Shown here: positions 14,711-16,636 of the stretch, one piece after another
How positions within the stretch are numbered: position 1 is the stretch's first letter
Layout of the letters: each line of letters opens with the position of its first letter
Source of the DNA: Bacillota bacterium
GTDB lineage: Bacteria > Bacillota > Clostridia > Lachnospirales > Lachnospiraceae
NCBI GenBank assembly: GCA_023412855.1
Contig: JAEZRJ010000065.1
Location: forward strand, 1-16,636
DNA: 16,636 nucleotides
Reading direction: 5' to 3'
Notes under the pieces: generated by a model
What the model was told of the DNA's origin: nothing
Databases searched by the model: none
Seen by the model: only the letters and a program-made list of their open reading frames with translations
Program-made: the position numbers and the translations under genes

Positions 14711-14864
14711 ATAATTTGTAACAGTTCAGCCCTTCAATACCGCGATGCCAAAATTGCGTCTCTATGCAATTTTGCGAGGGCTGTAAGCGCCAAAATGCAG
14801 TTTTATCGCATTTTGTGTGCATATATGTTGCCGTTTAGCCGAGGGCTGAACTGTAACAATAATT
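14711..14864. mobile_element. MITE-like element, 142 bp, with terminal inverted repeats and flanking direct repeats
   Basis: This fills most of the gene-free stretch between rnfC and the YprB-like gene. Left end TGTAACAGTTCAGCCCT (14717-14733) and right end AGGGCTGAACTGTAACA (14842-14858) are inverted copies matching at 16 of 17 bases. The hexamer ATAATT directly flanks both ends (14711-14716 and 14859-14864), as a target-site duplication would. Inside are two perfect hairpins: CAAAATTGC/GCAATTTTG (14749-14757, 14766-14774) and CAAAATGC/GCATTTTG (14791-14798, 14808-14815). Between the hairpins GAGGGCTGTAA (14776-14786) is a shortened copy of the right end. No open reading frame of note lies inside. 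It is too small to carry a transposase, so it would need one elsewhere. A structured RNA is the alternative reading. Confidence 0.7.
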
Positions 14865-14901
14865 TATTAGTTATCTGTCCGTTTTGGACGAAAGGAGCCA
14901 T

Positions 14902-16005
14902 ATGAGAATTTTACGTCAAACCATTCATTTCGATACTTTTAACTATCCCCTCGAAAAAATTGCTCCCCTTGAAAAAATACTTTTCATCGATATAGAAACC
15001 ACCGGATTTACAGCTAAGAGCTCCTCTCTTTACCTAATAGGAGCCGCCTATTATGAAGCTGGAAGCTGGTATGTCAAACAATGGTTTGCTAATACTTACG
15101 AGGAGGAAGCTGATATTTTGTCCGCCTTTTTCCAATATGCCAGCAACTACACCCATTTAATCCACTTTAACGGGAATAATTTTGATCTTCCCTATCTGCT
15201 GCAAAAGTGTAAACAGCATCATTTGCCTTATCATTTCAATCGCTTCGAGGGTATCGATATCTATAGAAGGGTTTCTCCTTATAAAGGGTTTTTAAAGCTG
15301 CCCAACTGCAAATTAAAGACATTGGAGCAATATCTTGGCATTGCCAGAGAAGACACCTTCGACGGCGGAGAATTGATCAGTGTGTACCATACTTATGTAA
15401 AGAACCCTACCGATTACGCTTTGCAGGCCCTTACCCTTCACAATGCCGACGACATGAAGGGCATGCTTCGTATCCTCCCGATTCTTTCCTATTACGACCT
15501 CTTTCATTCGCCCTTGACACCAAAAAAGGTACAAGCGAATTATTACCGCGATATAAACGGCAAACAGCATCAGGAAATCCTTATGAAGCTGATTCTGCCG
15601 TCCCCTCTTCCCAATTCCCTTTCCGGCACCTCTAATGGCTGCTATTTCAGGGGCGAGGGACCCGAAGGCACCCTTCGCATCCCGCTCTATGAGGAGGAGA
15701 TGAAATATTTCTATTCCAATTATAAGAGCTATTACTACCTTCCGGAAGAGGATACTGCTATCCATAAGTCAGTAGCTTCCTTCGTGGACAAGGATCACCG
15801 CGTACAGGCCACCGCGGCAACCTGCTATACCCGCAAGCTGTCCTCATATCTGCCCCAGTGGGATATTTTGTTCGAGCCTTTCTTCAAGAGAGATTATAAA
15901 GATAAGGAAACATTTTTCGAACTGACTGAGGAAATGAAAAAGGAGCGTCCACTATTTGCAAAATATGCCGCCCACATACTTAATATGATTGCACAGTCTT
16001 ACTAA
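14902..16005 (+). CDS. YprB-like protein with RNase H-like / DEDD exonuclease fold
   Basis: Predicted nuclease of the RNase_H_2 (YprB) family; the cellular substrate is not known to me. The protein has 367 residues. The exonuclease-like domain spans about 25-200, with the acidic motifs of DEDD nucleases: FIDIETTG (D30, E32), HFNGNNFDLPYL (D95) and LHNADDMKGML (D183/D184, with H180 four residues ahead as in DEDDh enzymes). LKLPNCKLKTLEQYLGI (131-147) is typical of the family. The C-terminal 160 residues (about 205-367) are unassigned and aromatic-rich. The ATG at 14902 is chosen because AAAGGAG lies just before it; the longer frame begins with TTG at 14884 and runs through that site. The MITE-like element ends about 40 bases upstream, so the promoter probably lies within or across it. 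A strong terminator follows. Confidence 0.87.
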   Translation: MRILRQTIHFDTFNYPLEKIAPLEKILFIDIETTGFTAKSSSLYLIGAAYYEAGSWYVKQWFANTYEEEADILSAFFQYASNYTHLIHFNGNNFDLPYLLQKCKQHHLPYHFNRFEGIDIYRRVSPYKGFLKLPNCKLKTLEQYLGIAREDTFDGGELISVYHTYVKNPTDYALQALTLHNADDMKGMLRILPILSYYDLFHSPLTPKKVQANYYRDINGKQHQEILMKLILPSPLPNSLSGTSNGCYFRGEGPEGTLRIPLYEEEMKYFYSNYKSYYYLPEEDTAIHKSVASFVDKDHRVQATAATCYTRKLSSYLPQWDILFEPFFKRDYKDKETFFELTEEMKKERPLFAKYAAHILNMIAQSY

Positions 16006-16023
16006 AATTTTCTATTTATACAA

Positions 16024-16068
16024 AAAACTACTGAATCAACAATGCATTCCTGTTAATTCAGTAGTTTT
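16024..16068. terminator. Strong intrinsic terminator after the YprB-like gene, possibly bidirectional
   Basis: Arms AAAACTACTGAATCAACA (16024-16041) and TGTTAATTCAGTAGTTTT (16051-16068) match at 17 of 18 positions around a 9-base loop. The mismatch becomes a G-U wobble in minus-strand RNA, which ends in TTTTTTG. It sits between convergent genes and could also end cheR transcription. Confidence 0.85.
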
Positions 16069-16070
16069 AT

Positions 16071-16189
16071 CGTTACTGTTCACTCCGTTCTCAGTAACGC
16101 ATGATTTCTTCATTTAAATTTGCTCCGCGAAGCAGAAATCATCTCTTGCATCACGTTCTTACGTAGCTTAACAGCAAGTGTCAAGCTAC
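16071..16189. repeat. Cluster of three inverted repeats downstream of cheR
   Basis: The stretch between the terminator and cheR has no gene but is rich in dyads. CGTTACTG/CAGTAACG (16071-16078, 16092-16099) is perfect. ATGATTTC/GAAATCAT (16101-16108, 16135-16142) has an inner TGCT-CCGCGA-AGCA. GTAGCTTAACA/TGTCAAGCTAC (16163-16173, 16179-16189) has one mismatch. The last is strongest in minus-strand RNA (G-U wobble) but has no U-run. They may be a structured 3' UTR or a degenerate mobile repeat. Confidence 0.6.
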
Positions 16190-16212
16190 TGTGTGAACAA
16201 TACGTTTTATCT

Positions 16213-16636
16213 TTATGGTTTTTCGTAAAAGAAAGAATTCCTTCTCCCGTATCCCATGTCTTTATAATTAATAATTTGCTCTGTACTGCCAATAAACAAA
16301 ATTCCCTTACTCGCCAACGCCCTCTGGAACTTCACGAATACCTCGTCCTTCGCTTCCTCCGTAAAATATATCAGAACGTTACGGCAAATAATCATATGCC
16401 ACCCGTCGCGATAGGAGTCCTTCAATAAATTATGCTCGCCGAATTCCACTCGCTTCTTAATATCCTCCGATATTTGATAAGATAAGCCAATCTTCGTAAA
16501 ATATTTCTTCTTCAAATCCTCCGGCACGTTGGATATACTCTTGTCCGAATACAAGCCTAACTTCGATTTGGCGATAACCTGCTTGTCCAAGTCCGTTGCA
16601 TACACTTTTATCTGCTCTAACGGAATATGTCTGGAC
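16213..16636 (-). CDS. cheR: CheR-type chemotaxis protein methyltransferase, C-terminal part
   Basis: CheR transfers methyl groups from S-adenosylmethionine to glutamates of chemoreceptors for adaptation. Only the last 141 or so codons are in the window; the 5' end lies beyond 16636. The reading frame runs openly to the edge (…IPLEQIKVYATDLDK), so the apparent GTG start at 16605 is not the true start. Seen: KVYATDLDK, the strand that ends in an acidic SAM contact; HNLL; IICRNVLIYFTEEAKDEVF, the characteristic CheR 'CRNVLIYF' motif; and LASKGILFIGSTEQI with a final FFYEK. The N-terminal CheR domain and SAM motif I are missing only because of the cut. It implies the organism has a chemotaxis system. 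Its transcription converges on the YprB-like gene. Confidence 0.93.
   Translation of the reverse strand, partial: SRHIPLEQIKVYATDLDKQVIAKSKLGLYSDKSISNVPEDLKKKYFTKIGLSYQISEDIKKRVEFGEHNLLKDSYRDGWHMIICRNVLIYFTEEAKDEVFVKFQRALASKGILFIGSTEQIINYKDMGYGRRNSFFYEKP

Noticed and set aside
1..16636. CRISPR array, tRNA, rRNA, phage or transposase genes
   Set aside because: No regularly spaced repeats, no tRNA-like or rRNA sequence seen, and all substantial genes are chromosomal housekeeping types.

Overview
The window looks like chromosome from an anaerobic Firmicute of the Lachnospiraceae / Clostridium cluster XIVa type. This is an inference from gene content and style: a six-gene Rnf complex in the clostridial order C-D-G-E-A-B, AGGAGG-type ribosome sites, moderate GC, a clostridial-type 6S RNA, a long Si-citrate synthase, SleB-like and GH25 wall hydrolases, and a chemotaxis methyltransferase. 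Nothing indicates a prophage, plasmid or CRISPR locus.

Layout. 1-195 (-): 6S RNA with its own promoter. 301-2759 (-): deoC and an M24 aminopeptidase P gene, with overlapping stop and start. 3007-4383 (+): citrate synthase, closed by a terminator that also serves the convergent thrC unit. 4436-6305 (-): threonine synthase followed by a small three-helix membrane protein. 6416-7042 (-): a membrane-anchored SleB/CwlJ-type hydrolase. 7262-8065 (+): an unusual protein with two AP2-like domains around a degenerate HNH core. 8067-9365 (-): a membrane-anchored GH25 muramidase. 9451-14571 (-): rnfCDGEAB. 14902-16005 (+): a YprB-like DEDD exonuclease-fold protein, divergent from rnfC. 16213-16636 (-): the 3' part of cheR, cut by the window edge.

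How the genes work together. Rnf couples ferredoxin oxidation and NAD+ reduction to ion export. All junctions from rnfC to rnfA abut or overlap, and rnfB follows after 12 bases, which suggests tight translational coupling. Citrate synthase, thrC and deoC are ordinary central metabolism. The two wall hydrolases are separate units.

The most unusual parts are non-coding or domain-level. A 142-bp element with 17-bp terminal inverted repeats, two internal hairpins and flanking ATAATT direct repeats (MITE-like) sits between rnfC and the YprB-like gene. A palindrome resembling the element's internal hairpins lies in the rnfC promoter region. The AP2/HNH protein has lost the HNH signature histidines. 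RnfE carries a Cys-rich, acidic C-terminal tail. Several inverted repeats are packed between the YprB-like gene and cheR.

Several starts were moved to internal codons that have good ribosome sites: deoC, the aminopeptidase, rnfA, rnfG, the SleB-like gene and the YprB-like gene. rnfD begins with GTG.
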